DNA of 64,000 bases from Opitutaceae bacterium (GTDB lineage Bacteria; Verrucomicrobiota; Verrucomicrobiia; Opitutales; Opitutaceae): assembly GCA_016715765.1 (NCBI GenBank), contig JADJZJ010000013.1:40180-104179 (forward strand), written 5' to 3'. This document shows positions 41,385-50,148 of this stretch, piece by piece. Position numbers and translations under genes: made by a program. Numbering within the stretch: the stretch's first letter is position 1; every line of letters begins with the position of its first letter. Below the pieces are notes generated by a model, which saw only the letters and a program-made list of their open reading frames with translations, was not told the origin of the DNA and ran no database searches.

Positions 41385-43325
41385 TTACCCGCCGAAAAAG
41401 GTCTTCAGCATTTCCGGGCCGTTTTCCCAGAACACGAGCAGCACGCCCATGAGCGAGCCGCCGGCCACGATGCCGGACGCGACCGGCCAGGTGTAGGCTT
41501 CGGACAGGGCGGGATTCCGCTTCTCGACGATGCGGCCGATGACCGAACCCAGGCAAAACAGCATGCCGTAATACCAGTGGAAGGTCCACGCCATGCCGAA
41601 GGCGGCGGGGGAGGGAATCCACTCCTTTTGTTTCGGCAGCCACTTCGGCAGCACGACCAGCACGATGCCCAGCAGCCCGCCGATGACGATCGACCAGACC
41701 TTGACCGGCTCAAGCGCCTCCATGCCCCGGCTGAGCGCCACGGCCACGGCCCGCCACGTCTGGGCGGCGGGGGCGGGGAACTGGTCGGTCCCAAGCACCG
41801 AGGCGTCGGGCACCAGCACCCGGAAGGCGAGCACCGTGGCCGCCGTGCCCATGAAGATGCCGGCGAACTGCGCGAGGAACTGCTTCCGCGGATTGGCCCC
41901 CAGCAGGTAGCCGCTCTTCAGGTCGGTCAGCAGGTCCGCCGAGGACGTGGCCGCGCTGGCCGTGATGTTGGCGCTCATGAGGTTGACGTTCATGTTGCCG
42001 GGGCTGATCGCGCCGAAGAGCAGTTGCGTGACCTTGCCCATGGGGCCGATCGGGGTCGTGTCGGTTTCACCGGTCACGCGACAGGCGACCAGGGCGAGGA
42101 AGAATGTGATGATGACCGCGAGGGCGCTTTGCCAGTAGGGCATGCCGAAGCTGACCTTGCCCAGCCAGCACACCGCGACCAGCGAGAGGCTTTGGCCGAT
42201 GAAAAACCACGACATCGGGGTCTCGATGGCGGCGAGGGGATCGACCGCGGCGGTCGCATCCTTGCGCGCGACCATCTTGCGCAGCGACCCCATGGCGGCG
42301 ACGATGCTCCGCCATTGCATGAAGAAGGAAAGCAGGCCCGAGGTGACCATGCAACTGACCCCGCCCCACAGCGTCCACTGCACGATGTCGCGAAACCCGG
42401 TGCCCGTGATCGTGCCGTTGGCCTGCATGATCGGCACAAACACGACCCAGCAGAGGGTGCCGCCGAGGAGCATGCTCGCCCCGGCCCGCAGCCCCATCAG
42501 GGCGCCGCCGGCGATGAAGATCGGGTCCCAGTGAAAAAACACCGTGCGGCCGATCCACGCCGAACCGAAGGTGGCGGCGTTGAGCTTGCCGAAAATCGCG
42601 CCGAGGCCGAAGGGCGCGAGCTTGGCGCTGACGAGGGGCAGGCCGTCCGACCAGAACTGGCTGACGGCGGCGGCCACGCCGCCGATGGTGAGGGCGCGGG
42701 CGGAATTGACGGCCTTTTTCCCTTCCGAATACAGGGTGCGCAAGGTCACGGCGGCGGCGATGCCGGTGGGAAAGCGCAGCTGCTCGGTGTTGATCATCTG
42801 CCGCTTCATCGGGATCGCCATGGTGACGCCGAGGACGGCCAGAATGAAGACCCAGGCCAGCATCTGCCAGAAGGGCAGCGACTGGTTGTTGAGCATGATG
42901 TAGGCCGAGAATGCGGACACGAGGGTGCCGCCCGTCGAGTAACCCGCGGCGCTGGCGGTCGATTGCATGCAGTTGTTCTCGAGGATCGTCATCGGCGAAC
43001 GGGCGATCCCGATCCGGCGCAGCAGGTTCCACGTGGTGAACGAGACGATGCACGCGGTGATGGCCACCCCGAAGGCCCAGCCGGCCTTGAGTCCGACGTA
43101 GAGATTGGTGAGCGACAGGATGCCGCCGAGGACCGTGCCCATCATCACCGCGCGCAGGGTGAGCTGCGGCATGCGGTCGCCGCGGCCGAGGTAGACCTTT
43201 TCATACCACTGTCGCTCAATCTCGGCGGGAGTGCCCTTGAAGCCGTCCACGAAAATCGGGTGGTCGGCGGCGTTGTCATTGACCGGAGCGGGGGCTCCGG
43301 CAGGGGTCGGCTGGTTTTGAGCCAT
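41385..43325 (-). CDS. OPT-family transporter (long form)
   Basis: A 646-residue integral membrane protein with about 15-16 helices. The N-terminus is MAQNQPTPAGAP and a PAEIERQWYEKVYLGRGDRM segment conserved in bacterial OPT proteins. Other marks are NNCMQSTASAAGYSTGGTLV, INTEQLRFPTGIAAAVTLRT (the FPTG-x-A motif), SPGNMNVNLMSANITASAAT followed by SSADLLTDLKSGYLLGANPR, and a final VASGIVAGGSLMGVLLVFWE. It is likely a proton-coupled importer of peptides or chelated metals. It belongs to a different OPT subgroup from the protein at 33716. Confidence 0.88.
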   Translation of the reverse strand: MAQNQPTPAGAPAPVNDNAADHPIFVDGFKGTPAEIERQWYEKVYLGRGDRMPQLTLRAVMMGTVLGGILSLTNLYVGLKAGWAFGVAITACIVSFTTWNLLRRIGIARSPMTILENNCMQSTASAAGYSTGGTLVSAFSAYIMLNNQSLPFWQMLAWVFILAVLGVTMAIPMKRQMINTEQLRFPTGIAAAVTLRTLYSEGKKAVNSARALTIGGVAAAVSQFWSDGLPLVSAKLAPFGLGAIFGKLNAATFGSAWIGRTVFFHWDPIFIAGGALMGLRAGASMLLGGTLCWVVFVPIMQANGTITGTGFRDIVQWTLWGGVSCMVTSGLLSFFMQWRSIVAAMGSLRKMVARKDATAAVDPLAAIETPMSWFFIGQSLSLVAVCWLGKVSFGMPYWQSALAVIITFFLALVACRVTGETDTTPIGPMGKVTQLLFGAISPGNMNVNLMSANITASAATSSADLLTDLKSGYLLGANPRKQFLAQFAGIFMGTAATVLAFRVLVPDASVLGTDQFPAPAAQTWRAVAVALSRGMEALEPVKVWSIVIGGLLGIVLVVLPKWLPKQKEWIPSPAAFGMAWTFHWYYGMLFCLGSVIGRIVEKRNPALSEAYTWPVASGIVAGGSLMGVLLVFWENGPEMLKTFFGG

Positions 43326-43455
43326 GTGGAAGAGCGGTGGGGCGAGCGTGCGGGTGTCCTCACTGCAGGCAAGCGGCAAGGAGGGGCGGATGGCGCCGGA
43401 CAGTGCGGTTTGGTTCCTATGGCCTATTGGCGGATAAAATGGCGACGGCTTGGCC

Positions 43456-43664
43456 CTGGGAGCGCGACCGCCCTCGGTCGCAATTACGCGAAGTCATCAA
43501 GGCAGCGAGACGAGAAAGAGTACGAGAGAACGAGAACGATACGAGAACGAGTACGAGAACGAGTACGATCCGGTCGTTCTCGTTCTCGTACTCTTTCTCT
43601 TTCTCGTTCTCAACCTTGTCCCGCTTCGCACAATTGCGACCGAGGGCGGTCGCGCTCCCAGGCT
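43456..43664. repeat. Inverted repeat with GAGAACGAGTACGA tracts
   Basis: Outer arms GGGAGCGCGACCGCCCTCGG and CCGAGGGCGGTCGCGCTCCC. Inside, GAGAAAGAGTACGAGAGAAC and repeated GAGAACGAGTACGA pair with TCGTTCTCGTTCTCGTACTC around GATCCGGTC. The arms give a potential stem longer than 50 bases. Confidence 0.75.
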
Positions 43665-43673
43665 CAACGCCTG

Positions 43674-44288
43674 CTACCCGCCAACCAGTTCGCCACGCAG
43701 CTTCTCCAGTTCCACAATCCGCGGCTCGAGTTGCTTCCGGCCCGCGCGGTGATTGATGAACCAGGCAACCCCGATGCAAAACGCGTAGAAGCCGACGAAG
43801 CCGGCGCTGAAAACCGGATCACGCTGCGGCGTCCACGGAGCCGAATGAAACATGAGGGTGAAGTGGACGATCAGGATGGCGGCAAACACCGGCCCGAGGT
43901 ACCACCACCAAATGGCCTGAAGCAGATGACGTTGCTGCCGCAATTCCGTGAGATCGGCCTCGACCTTGGCCAGAAGCGGCGCACCCTCACTCAGCCGGAT
44001 TTTCCGGGAGCGGAAGCGATGACGAACAAAGACTGCGGAGATCCCAAGTATCAGCGCCATCGCCAGCCCGATGGGCCAGCCGGTCGCGCCCAGCTTCCGC
44101 CAGATGAAGGCCAGTACGATGCAGACGACCAACCCGGCTCCGGCCTCCAGCAGATCACGCACCAGCAGTGTGGCAGCCAGTTTCCGACTCTTGGTTTCAA
44201 ACGTGGCCTTGATTTGAACCACGTCGGCGGCTGCGCCGAGAGGCAGTTCCTGGCGTTTCCAGACGGCTTCGTAGTCATTCCAGTTCAT
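43674..44288 (-). CDS. Hypothetical membrane protein, four helices
   Basis: A 204-residue protein, MNWNDYEAVWKRQELPLGAA at the start. Four membrane helices are evident: LEAGAGLVVCIVLAFIWR, GWPIGLAMALILGISAVFV, AIWWWYLGPVFAAILIVHFT and VFSAGFVGFYAFCIGVAWFI. A coiled-coil-like segment (LAKVEADLTELRQQRHLLQ) lies between helices 2 and 3 and a basic Glu/Arg tail closes the protein. The layout resembles small proteins encoded beside ECF sigma factors, but no sigma gene is adjacent. Function unknown. It is seven bases from the ABC permease gene on the same strand. Confidence 0.75.
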   Translation of the reverse strand: MNWNDYEAVWKRQELPLGAAADVVQIKATFETKSRKLAATLLVRDLLEAGAGLVVCIVLAFIWRKLGATGWPIGLAMALILGISAVFVRHRFRSRKIRLSEGAPLLAKVEADLTELRQQRHLLQAIWWWYLGPVFAAILIVHFTLMFHSAPWTPQRDPVFSAGFVGFYAFCIGVAWFINHRAGRKQLEPRIVELEKLRGELVGG

Positions 44289-44295
44289 CGGTGAT

Positions 44296-45495
44296 CTACA
44301 GCTCGCGCAGCGCCGCGGCGATCGGCAGCCGGGCGGCGCGGAGGGCGGGCAGCAGGCCGCCGATCAGGCCGATGCCCGTGGCCCAGAAGATGCCCTGCAC
44401 GAGCAGCGCCGGGGTGACGGCGAAGGCGAAGGCCACCATGCTGAAGCTCTGCCAGTTGATCGTGGCGGCGTGAAAATTATTGAAGGCGAGGTAGGCCAAA
44501 CCGGCGCCCACGATGCCACCGCCCACCGCCAGCAGCAGCGACTCGATCATCAGGGCGATGACCACGGCGCCGCGGCCGAAACCGAGGGCGCGCAGCGTGG
44601 CGATTTCCCGGGTGCGCGCCGCGACCGCGCTGTACATCGTGTTCAACGCGCCGAAGACCGCGCCGACGGCCATGAGGAAGGCGATGAGATAGCCCAGCGT
44701 GGTGATCAGCTTCATCATGGCGGTGGATTGTTCGGCGAAGTGCTCCGACTGGCGCAGGACCTTCACGCTGAGCTGCGGGTTGGCCGTGAGGGCATCCTTG
44801 AATTCCTGGAACGCCCCGGCCGAGTTCAGCCGCACATAAACGGACTGGAACGAATCGCCGCGGTTGTAGGCCGCCTGCAGGACCTTCGCGTCGCTCCAGA
44901 CCTCCGATTCGGCGACGCCTCCGCCGGCGGTAAACTCGCCGACGACCGGCCAGGTCTCGCGTCCGACCTTGACGCTGCCGCCGACCTCAAGGCCGGCAAA
45001 CTCGCGGGCCGCACCGGCGCCGACGATGACCTCGTTCCTGCCCCACTCAAACATCCGGCCCGCGGTGATCCGCAGGTTGTCGCGGACCGAGGTGGCGGCG
45101 GCCTCCACGCCGCGCAACGGCACGTTGGCGTCGGTGCCGGTCGAGCGCTTGGGCAGGTTGATGATGACGAACAATTCCGCCGAGGAGAGGGGACCCGCCG
45201 CGTTGCGCGCCACGCCCGGCGCGTCGGCGATGAGCCGCGTGTCGTTGCGGCCGAGACCGCTGACCATCTCGCTGTCGGAGCCGCTGCGCAGGACGATGGC
45301 GGCGTCGGCCGAGCCCGAGTTGGCCATCGCGCGGCGGAAGCCGGCGGCGATGGAGAGCACGCCGACGAATACCAGCACGACCCCGGCGATGCCGAAGACC
45401 GTCGCCGTCACCGCGCCGCGGCGCTGCGGGATGCTCATGAGCCCGAACCGGGCGATCGAGCCGATTTGCGCGAACCAGTTGAACAGGGCGGTCAT
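44296..45495 (-). CDS. ABC transporter permease, FtsX/MacB type
   Basis: A 399-residue inner-membrane permease. One N-terminal helix (VTATVFGIAGVVLVFVGVLS) precedes a long periplasmic domain (about residues 50-270), and three C-terminal helices form the FtsX domain (TLGYLIAFLMAVGAVFGALN, AVVIALMIESLLLAVGGGIV, LLVQGIFWATGIGLIGGLLP). The end ALRAARLPIAAALREL is the usual FtsX tail. With a second permease one base upstream, an ATPase and an adaptor it builds a MacAB-like mechanotransmission or efflux complex. The substrate is unknown. Confidence 0.9.
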   Translation of the reverse strand: MTALFNWFAQIGSIARFGLMSIPQRRGAVTATVFGIAGVVLVFVGVLSIAAGFRRAMANSGSADAAIVLRSGSDSEMVSGLGRNDTRLIADAPGVARNAAGPLSSAELFVIINLPKRSTGTDANVPLRGVEAAATSVRDNLRITAGRMFEWGRNEVIVGAGAAREFAGLEVGGSVKVGRETWPVVGEFTAGGGVAESEVWSDAKVLQAAYNRGDSFQSVYVRLNSAGAFQEFKDALTANPQLSVKVLRQSEHFAEQSTAMMKLITTLGYLIAFLMAVGAVFGALNTMYSAVAARTREIATLRALGFGRGAVVIALMIESLLLAVGGGIVGAGLAYLAFNNFHAATINWQSFSMVAFAFAVTPALLVQGIFWATGIGLIGGLLPALRAARLPIAAALREL

Positions 45496-45496
45496 G

Positions 45497-46648
45497 TCAC
45501 ATCCTCCGCAGGGCGTCCGCCACGCGCAGGCGCATCGCCTGCTGGGCGGGCAAAATGCCGGTGATCACGCCAAGCGCGACGCTGAGCGCGAACCCGATCA
45601 AAATGTCGCGCACCGGGAAGAAGAACATCGGCATCATGCCGCCGGTGGGGTCGCCGCGCGCAGTCAGCAACCAGGCCAGGGCAAGACCGAGCCCGCCGCC
45701 GGCCACGGTCAGCAGGCAGGATTCCGCGAGCACGAGGCCGAGGACCTGGCGGTTGGTGAAGCCGATGGCCTTGAGCACGCCCAGTTCGCCGATGCGCTCG
45801 CGCACCGCCTGGGACATGGTGCTGCCGGTCACGAGCAGGATGGTGAAGAAGACCGCGCTGAGGATGCCCGCGATGATGAACGCGATGTTGCCGATCTGAT
45901 TGACGAAGGCCTGGGCGAAGGCGCCCTCGGGCTCGGTCTTGGTCTCGGCGGGGGAGTTCTCAAATTCCCGGTCCACCGCCTGCGCCACCGCCGCCGCCTG
46001 CGCCGGGTCATCAACCTTGATGGTAAACCAGCCGACCTGGCCCTGGCCCCAGTTCTGGGCCTGGCGGGCCTCGTCAAAGTAGTCGTACCGGAAATAAAAC
46101 GACGTGGTGTCCGTGCCCTTTTCCTTGCCATCAAAGATGCCGACGAGGTCGAACTCCCAGGGCTTCCGCAGCCAGATGGGGGACATGATCGGGATCTTGT
46201 CGCCGATTTTCCACTGGAAGCGCTCGGCGGTGTTCCGACCGACAATGGCGCCGGTGCGTGTCGCGAGCCACGCCGTCATCTGGTCCGCCGGCAGAATGAA
46301 TTCCGGAAACATCGCCATGAACTGCTCCGGCACGACCGGGCATTGCATGAAGAAGTTCTTCGGATCCTGGTAAATGCCGCCAAACCAGGTCTGGTGCGCC
46401 GCGGCCGCGACACCGGGGATGCGCTCCATCCGCGCCTGATACGACTCCGGCAGCATTTGGATGATGGAAACCTTGTGCCGCACGATCAGCCGGTCCGCCC
46501 CGGCCAGCGCCACGCCGCCGACCAGCGCCTGCTTGACGGCGCAGAGGAATCCGAAAAGCACGAACGCGACCAGGATCGACAGCAGCGTCAGCGAGGTCCG
46601 CAGCTTGTGCCGCAGCAGGTTGCCCCGGATGAGATGAAAGAATTTCAT
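45497..46648 (-). CDS. ABC transporter permease, FtsX/MacB type
   Basis: A 383-residue paralogue of the permease that follows it. It begins MKFFHLIRGNLLRHKLRTSL, the typical FtsX start, with first helix LLSILVAFVLFGFLCAVKQA. A periplasmic domain contains GIYQDPKNFFMQCPVVPEQF. The C-terminal helices (IGNIAFIIAGILSAVFFTIL and LVLAESCLLTVAGGGLGLAL) lead to QQAMRLRVADALRRM. Two different permeases suggest a heterodimer. Confidence 0.9.
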   Translation of the reverse strand: MKFFHLIRGNLLRHKLRTSLTLLSILVAFVLFGFLCAVKQALVGGVALAGADRLIVRHKVSIIQMLPESYQARMERIPGVAAAAHQTWFGGIYQDPKNFFMQCPVVPEQFMAMFPEFILPADQMTAWLATRTGAIVGRNTAERFQWKIGDKIPIMSPIWLRKPWEFDLVGIFDGKEKGTDTTSFYFRYDYFDEARQAQNWGQGQVGWFTIKVDDPAQAAAVAQAVDREFENSPAETKTEPEGAFAQAFVNQIGNIAFIIAGILSAVFFTILLVTGSTMSQAVRERIGELGVLKAIGFTNRQVLGLVLAESCLLTVAGGGLGLALAWLLTARGDPTGGMMPMFFFPVRDILIGFALSVALGVITGILPAQQAMRLRVADALRRM

Positions 46649-46657
46649 GGCGACGAC

Positions 46658-46717
46658 TGGGAGCGCGGGCGGCTGGCCCGCTTCCGATCCATTGCGGGCC
46701 GGCGGCCCGCGCTCCCG
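46658..46717. repeat. Inverted repeat, gggagcgcgggc..cggcccgcgctccc
   Basis: GGGAGCGCGGGCGGCTGGCC and GGCCGGCGGCCCGCGCTCCC pair around TTCCGATCCA. The element occupies almost the whole 79-base gap between the ATPase and the first permease gene inside the operon. A single arm of the family is inside 33469-33693. Confidence 0.8.
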
Positions 46718-46727
46718 GGTGGGAATT

Positions 46728-47435
46728 TCATGCGAGCGGGGTGTTGGTCAGTTCGCCCTTATTGAGGTACACGGTGCGGGAGGCCCGGGCGGAGGCGTGC
46801 GGGTCGTGGGTCACCATGATGATGGTCTTGCCGTGCTCGCGGTTCAGCGCCTGCAGCAGGTTCAGGATCTCGTCGCCTGACTTGCGGTCGAGGTCGCCCG
46901 TCGGCTCGTCGCACAGGAGCAGCGTCGGATCGGTGACGATGCCGCGCGCGATGCCCACGCGCTGCTGTTCGCCGCCGGACAGCGTGCGCGGATAGTGCTG
47001 CGCCCGGTGGGTCAGGCCGACCATCGCCAGTGCGGTCTCCACGTGTTTCCGCCGTTCGGCCTTGGTCAGGTGGGTGAGCAGCAGCGGCAGCTCCACGTTG
47101 CGCTCGGCGGTCAGCACCGGGATCAGGTTGTAGAGCTGGAAGACAAAGCCGATGTGCCGCGCGCGCCAGGCGGCGAGTTGGTGGTCGGACAGTTTCTCGA
47201 TATGGTCGCCGGCGACGCTGACCCTGCCCTTGGTCGGGCGGTCGAGGCCGCCGATCAGGTTCAGCAGCGTGCTCTTGCCGGAGCCGGACGGGCCCATCAG
47301 GGCGAGGAACTCGCCCGCGGGTACCTGCAGGTTGAGGTTGGCGAGGACATGGATGTCCTCCGTGCCGCGGTGAAAGACCTTCTCCACGCCCTCGACGCGC
47401 ACGAGCGCGCCGTTTGTTGCCGGTTGGTCACTCAT
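46728..47435 (-). CDS. ABC transporter ATPase, MacB/LolD type
   Basis: A 235-residue ATPase. Walker A is MGPSGSGKSTLLNLIGGLD, the Q-loop lies in FVFQLYNLIPVLTAERNVEL, the signature is LSGGEQQRVGIARGI, Walker B with Glu is LLLCDEPTGDLD, and the H-loop is MVTHD. This set is typical of the LolD/MacB group that drives FtsX-type permeases. It overlaps the adaptor gene by four bases (ATGA), so it is translated with it. Confidence 0.95.
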   Translation of the reverse strand: MSDQPATNGALVRVEGVEKVFHRGTEDIHVLANLNLQVPAGEFLALMGPSGSGKSTLLNLIGGLDRPTKGRVSVAGDHIEKLSDHQLAAWRARHIGFVFQLYNLIPVLTAERNVELPLLLTHLTKAERRKHVETALAMVGLTHRAQHYPRTLSGGEQQRVGIARGIVTDPTLLLCDEPTGDLDRKSGDEILNLLQALNREHGKTIIMVTHDPHASARASRTVYLNKGELTNTPLA

Positions 47436-48657
47436 AAATTCTTTTCCGCGACCGCCGCGCCGTCCGCCAATGTGGGGGGCGGATCGAGGGCCAGCGCTTC
47501 GCCGGCGGACACGCCCGCGCTGAGCAGCACCTCGTCATCCTGCCGGCCGGCGACCGTGACGGCGCGCCGCTCCGCCCGGCCGTTGCGAATGATGAAAACC
47601 ACATCGCGTCCGTTTTCGCTGCGCAGGGCGCTCCGGGGAATGAGCACGGTACGAAGCGCGTTGCCGGACGCGACGGCGGGGCCGGAGTCGCGGAACGCGA
47701 CCTTCACCGCCATTTCCGGCAGGATGCGCGGGTCGGGCTGGTCGAAGCCCACCCGCACCCGGACCGTGGATTTCTGCCGGTCGGCGGTCGGGATGATGGC
47801 GATGACCTGCACGGGATTTTCCAGTCGGCGTAGGCGTCGAGCGTCGCCTCGACCTGCTGGCCGGGGGCCACGCGGTTGATGTAGCTCTCGTTGACGTCGA
47901 TTTCGATCTCCAGCGAGTCCATGTCCACGATGGTGCAGATGCCGGTGCGCGTGAATCCCCCGGACGACATTGGCGAAATCATCTCGCCGGGTTGCGCGTC
48001 CTTGGAAGTGACGATGCCGGCAAACGGCGCGCGGATGACGGTGTCGTCCAGTTGCTGCTGCCAGATGGCGACCGTGTGTCCGGCCACGGCGACGTCCGAA
48101 TCCTGCAGAGCCAGCCGGGCTTGCAGCGCCAGGGCCGCGGCCTCCGCATGATCGTAGTCGGACTGGGCGGCGACGCTGCTCTTGAGGAGGGTCTGCTGGC
48201 GCGACCGCTCCTGTTCCGCCTCGCGGAGCCGCACGCGGGTTTCCTCGAGGGCGGCGCGGGCCGAGTCGAGCTGGGCGGCGGCGAGTTGCAGGCTGGCCCG
48301 GGCGTTGGTGTCGTCGAGGCGCGCGAGCACCTGCCCGGCGGTCACCTTCACGCCCTCCTCGATGAGGACTTCCGTGACCTTGCCGGTGATCTTGGAGGAG
48401 ACGGTGGCCGCGCGCCGGGCGGTCACGTAGCCGGAGGCATTGAGCACCGTGCGCCGGGCACCCGCGTCCGTTGAGAGCTCGCGGGCGATCGCGGTGCGCA
48501 CCTCGATCGCGGCCGGCCGCTTGAACCACCAGATGGCGGCCGCGACGATGACGAGGACGAAGAGGAAAATCGCGAGCGGCGCAATGCGTCGGGGCGAATC
48601 TGGTTTGCCGCTGCGCTCGATACGCAGGTCGTCCAACCGCGGGGCCGGTGCGCTCAT
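47432..48657 (-). CDS. Periplasmic adaptor (HlyD/MacA family), one frameshift
   Basis: An RND/ABC-type membrane fusion protein of about 408 residues when the two frames are joined. It has a membrane anchor (IAPLAIFLFVLVIVAAAIWW), a lipoyl-like half (TARRAATVSSKITGKVTEVL), a helical hairpin (LQLAAAQLDSARAALEETRV), the second lipoyl half (VIRAPFAGIVTSKDAQPGEM) and a beta-barrel part. The first frame loses sense after DAYADWKIP; the other frame continues with VQVIAIIPTADRQKSTVRVR to the end EKNL. One missing base at the C run complementary to 47813-47815 explains this, so the gene is either a recent pseudogene or contains a sequence error. It opens the ABC operon. Confidence 0.85.
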
Positions 48658-48722
48658 ATCCGGCCATTCATGCGGGCGGACCGAACGGGGTCAATGGCCG
48701 AGCGGAGGCGGGGGAAATGGGA

Positions 48723-48820
48723 TAACCACAAAGAACACAAATTTCTAAAAGCGGATGTGGCGTCTGAGGCCCTTATAAGGGCGCGGGCGACTTCCACCAG
48801 CCGGACGGAACCTTGTGCCT
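48723..48820. repeat. Inverted-repeat element, accacaaagaacac family, right arm decayed
   Basis: ATAACCACAAAGAACACAAA with the GCCCTTATAAGGGC core. The right arm survives only as CCTTGTGCCT. From 48658 to 49005 nothing else is seen. Confidence 0.65.
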
Positions 48821-49005
48821 CTATCCCCGAAGGCGTTGCACAAAACAAGTCCGCGTCAGGCCCTTCACTCCACCCTGATTGACTCCTCTTGCGGCTCTGC
48901 CGCGCCGTGCTCATCGCGATTCAACTGCATGCTTAAAATGGGGTAATCTGCAGCCGAACGGCAGCAGGGGCGTGACTATCCGCCGGCTGAGGATTAACTG
49001 GGAGC

Positions 49006-49659
49006 ATGGACCTCCCCCAATTGAACCCCGTCGAGGCTCGCGTGTTTGGTTCGCTGATCGAGAAGGCGCTCACCACGCCGGATTATTACCCGCTCTCGCT
49101 GCCCGCCCTCGTCAACGCCTGCAACCAGTCCAGCAACCGCGAGCCGGTCCTCAGCCTGGGCGAGACCGAAGTGATCCAGGCGCTCGATTTGCTGCGGGAG
49201 AAGCGCCTCGCCTACGTCACGAGCGGCGGGACCAACCGCGTCGCCAAGTACGGGCACAAGCTGGCGGACCTGCTGTTCCTGCCACCCGCGGAAACCGCCC
49301 TGCTCACGGAGCTGCTGTTGCGCGGCCCGCAGACGCCCGGCGAACTGCGTACGCGCGCCTCCCGCATGCATCCCTTCGCGGACCTGGCCGAGGTGGTCGC
49401 GACCTTGGGTGAGATGGCCGCCCGCGCGCCGCCGCTCGTGGCGATCCAGCCCCGCCAGCCGGGCATGAAGGAATCGCGCTACGCCCAGTTGCTGGCGTCC
49501 GAAGCCAGGCCCGCGGATGCCGGGCCGGCGGATTCGCCGGCGACTCCGGCGCCCGCGTCCGACCGGGTTGCGATGCTCGAGGCGCAGGTCGCCGCGCTGC
49601 AGAAGGAAGTGGCGGACCTGCGGGCGGGCTTGGCGGAGTTTCGGAAACAGTTTGAATGA
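49006..49659 (+). CDS. yceH: YceH family (DUF480) protein
   Basis: A 217-residue protein with two winged-helix domains. It shows the family start LNPVEARVFGSLIEKALTTP followed by DYYPLSLPALVNACNQSSNR, then GGTNRVAKYGHKLADLLFLP, LLTELLLRGPQTPGELRTRA with SRMHPFADLAEV, and the final coiled coil VAMLEAQVAALQKEVADLRA. DUF480 proteins are conserved but lack an agreed function. The length is usual. Flanked by repeats on both sides. Confidence 0.9.
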   Translation: MDLPQLNPVEARVFGSLIEKALTTPDYYPLSLPALVNACNQSSNREPVLSLGETEVIQALDLLREKRLAYVTSGGTNRVAKYGHKLADLLFLPPAETALLTELLLRGPQTPGELRTRASRMHPFADLAEVVATLGEMAARAPPLVAIQPRQPGMKESRYAQLLASEARPADAGPADSPATPAPASDRVAMLEAQVAALQKEVADLRAGLAEFRKQFE

Positions 49660-49688
49660 GGGGGCGGCCGAGGCTCGGGGGCCTCGGA

Positions 49689-50125
49689 CGAACGCTTAAC
49701 GCTCAACGTTTAACTTTTAACGCTTAAGTGGTCAGCGAGTGGATAGGTTGTAGGGCCGGACCTTGGTCCGTGCGTCGCAGACGTTAACGGCTGCGCTCCT
49801 CAATCAGACACGGACCAAGGTCTGGCCCTACAGTTGATTGATGTAGGGCGTCACCTTGGTGACGCCTAAGCGCGGCCCCCGCGAGGAAAGGAAAGGGAAT
49901 TGGGGGGGGGGGGGCCCTGGGGGGGGGGGGGGGCAAAGGGGGGGGGGGGGGGGGGGCCCGGGGGGGCGGAGAGAGGGCGTCACCTTGGTGACGCCAGAAA
50001 CGCTCGCTCGCCTCAGGCGAGTCCGGCCCTACATGAAGACCACTCGCTCACGTTCGCAGCTACTTGTGGTGCGGTGATCCTAACTTAAGCGTTAAAAGTT
50101 AAACGTTAAACGTTGAGCGTTCCCA
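49689..50125. repeat. Large nested repeat with extreme poly-G interior
   Basis: Outer arms GAACGCTTAACGCTCAACGT with CTTTTAACGCTTAAGTG and CTTAAGCGTTAAAAGTTAAA with CGTTGAGCGTT. Next inwards are TAGGGCCGGACCTTGGTCCG and CACGGACCAAGGTCTGGCCC, then GGGCGTCACCTTGGTGACGC on each side. The centre (about 49899-49966) consists of G runs of 7 to about 20 broken by CCCT, CAAA and CCC. A single TCGCTCACG arm is at about 50043. Confidence 0.75.
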
Positions 50126-50148
50126 CGCCTCCGCATGGGGCCGGGCAG

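Noticed and set aside
41271..44294. 1007-codon plus-strand frame opposite the OPT transporter
   Set aside because: The translation is Gly/Arg/His-rich and spans repeats and two genes; no fold or start signal.
49856..50077. Gly-rich frame over the poly-G tract
   Set aside because: Direct translation of homopolymer G; no coding signal.
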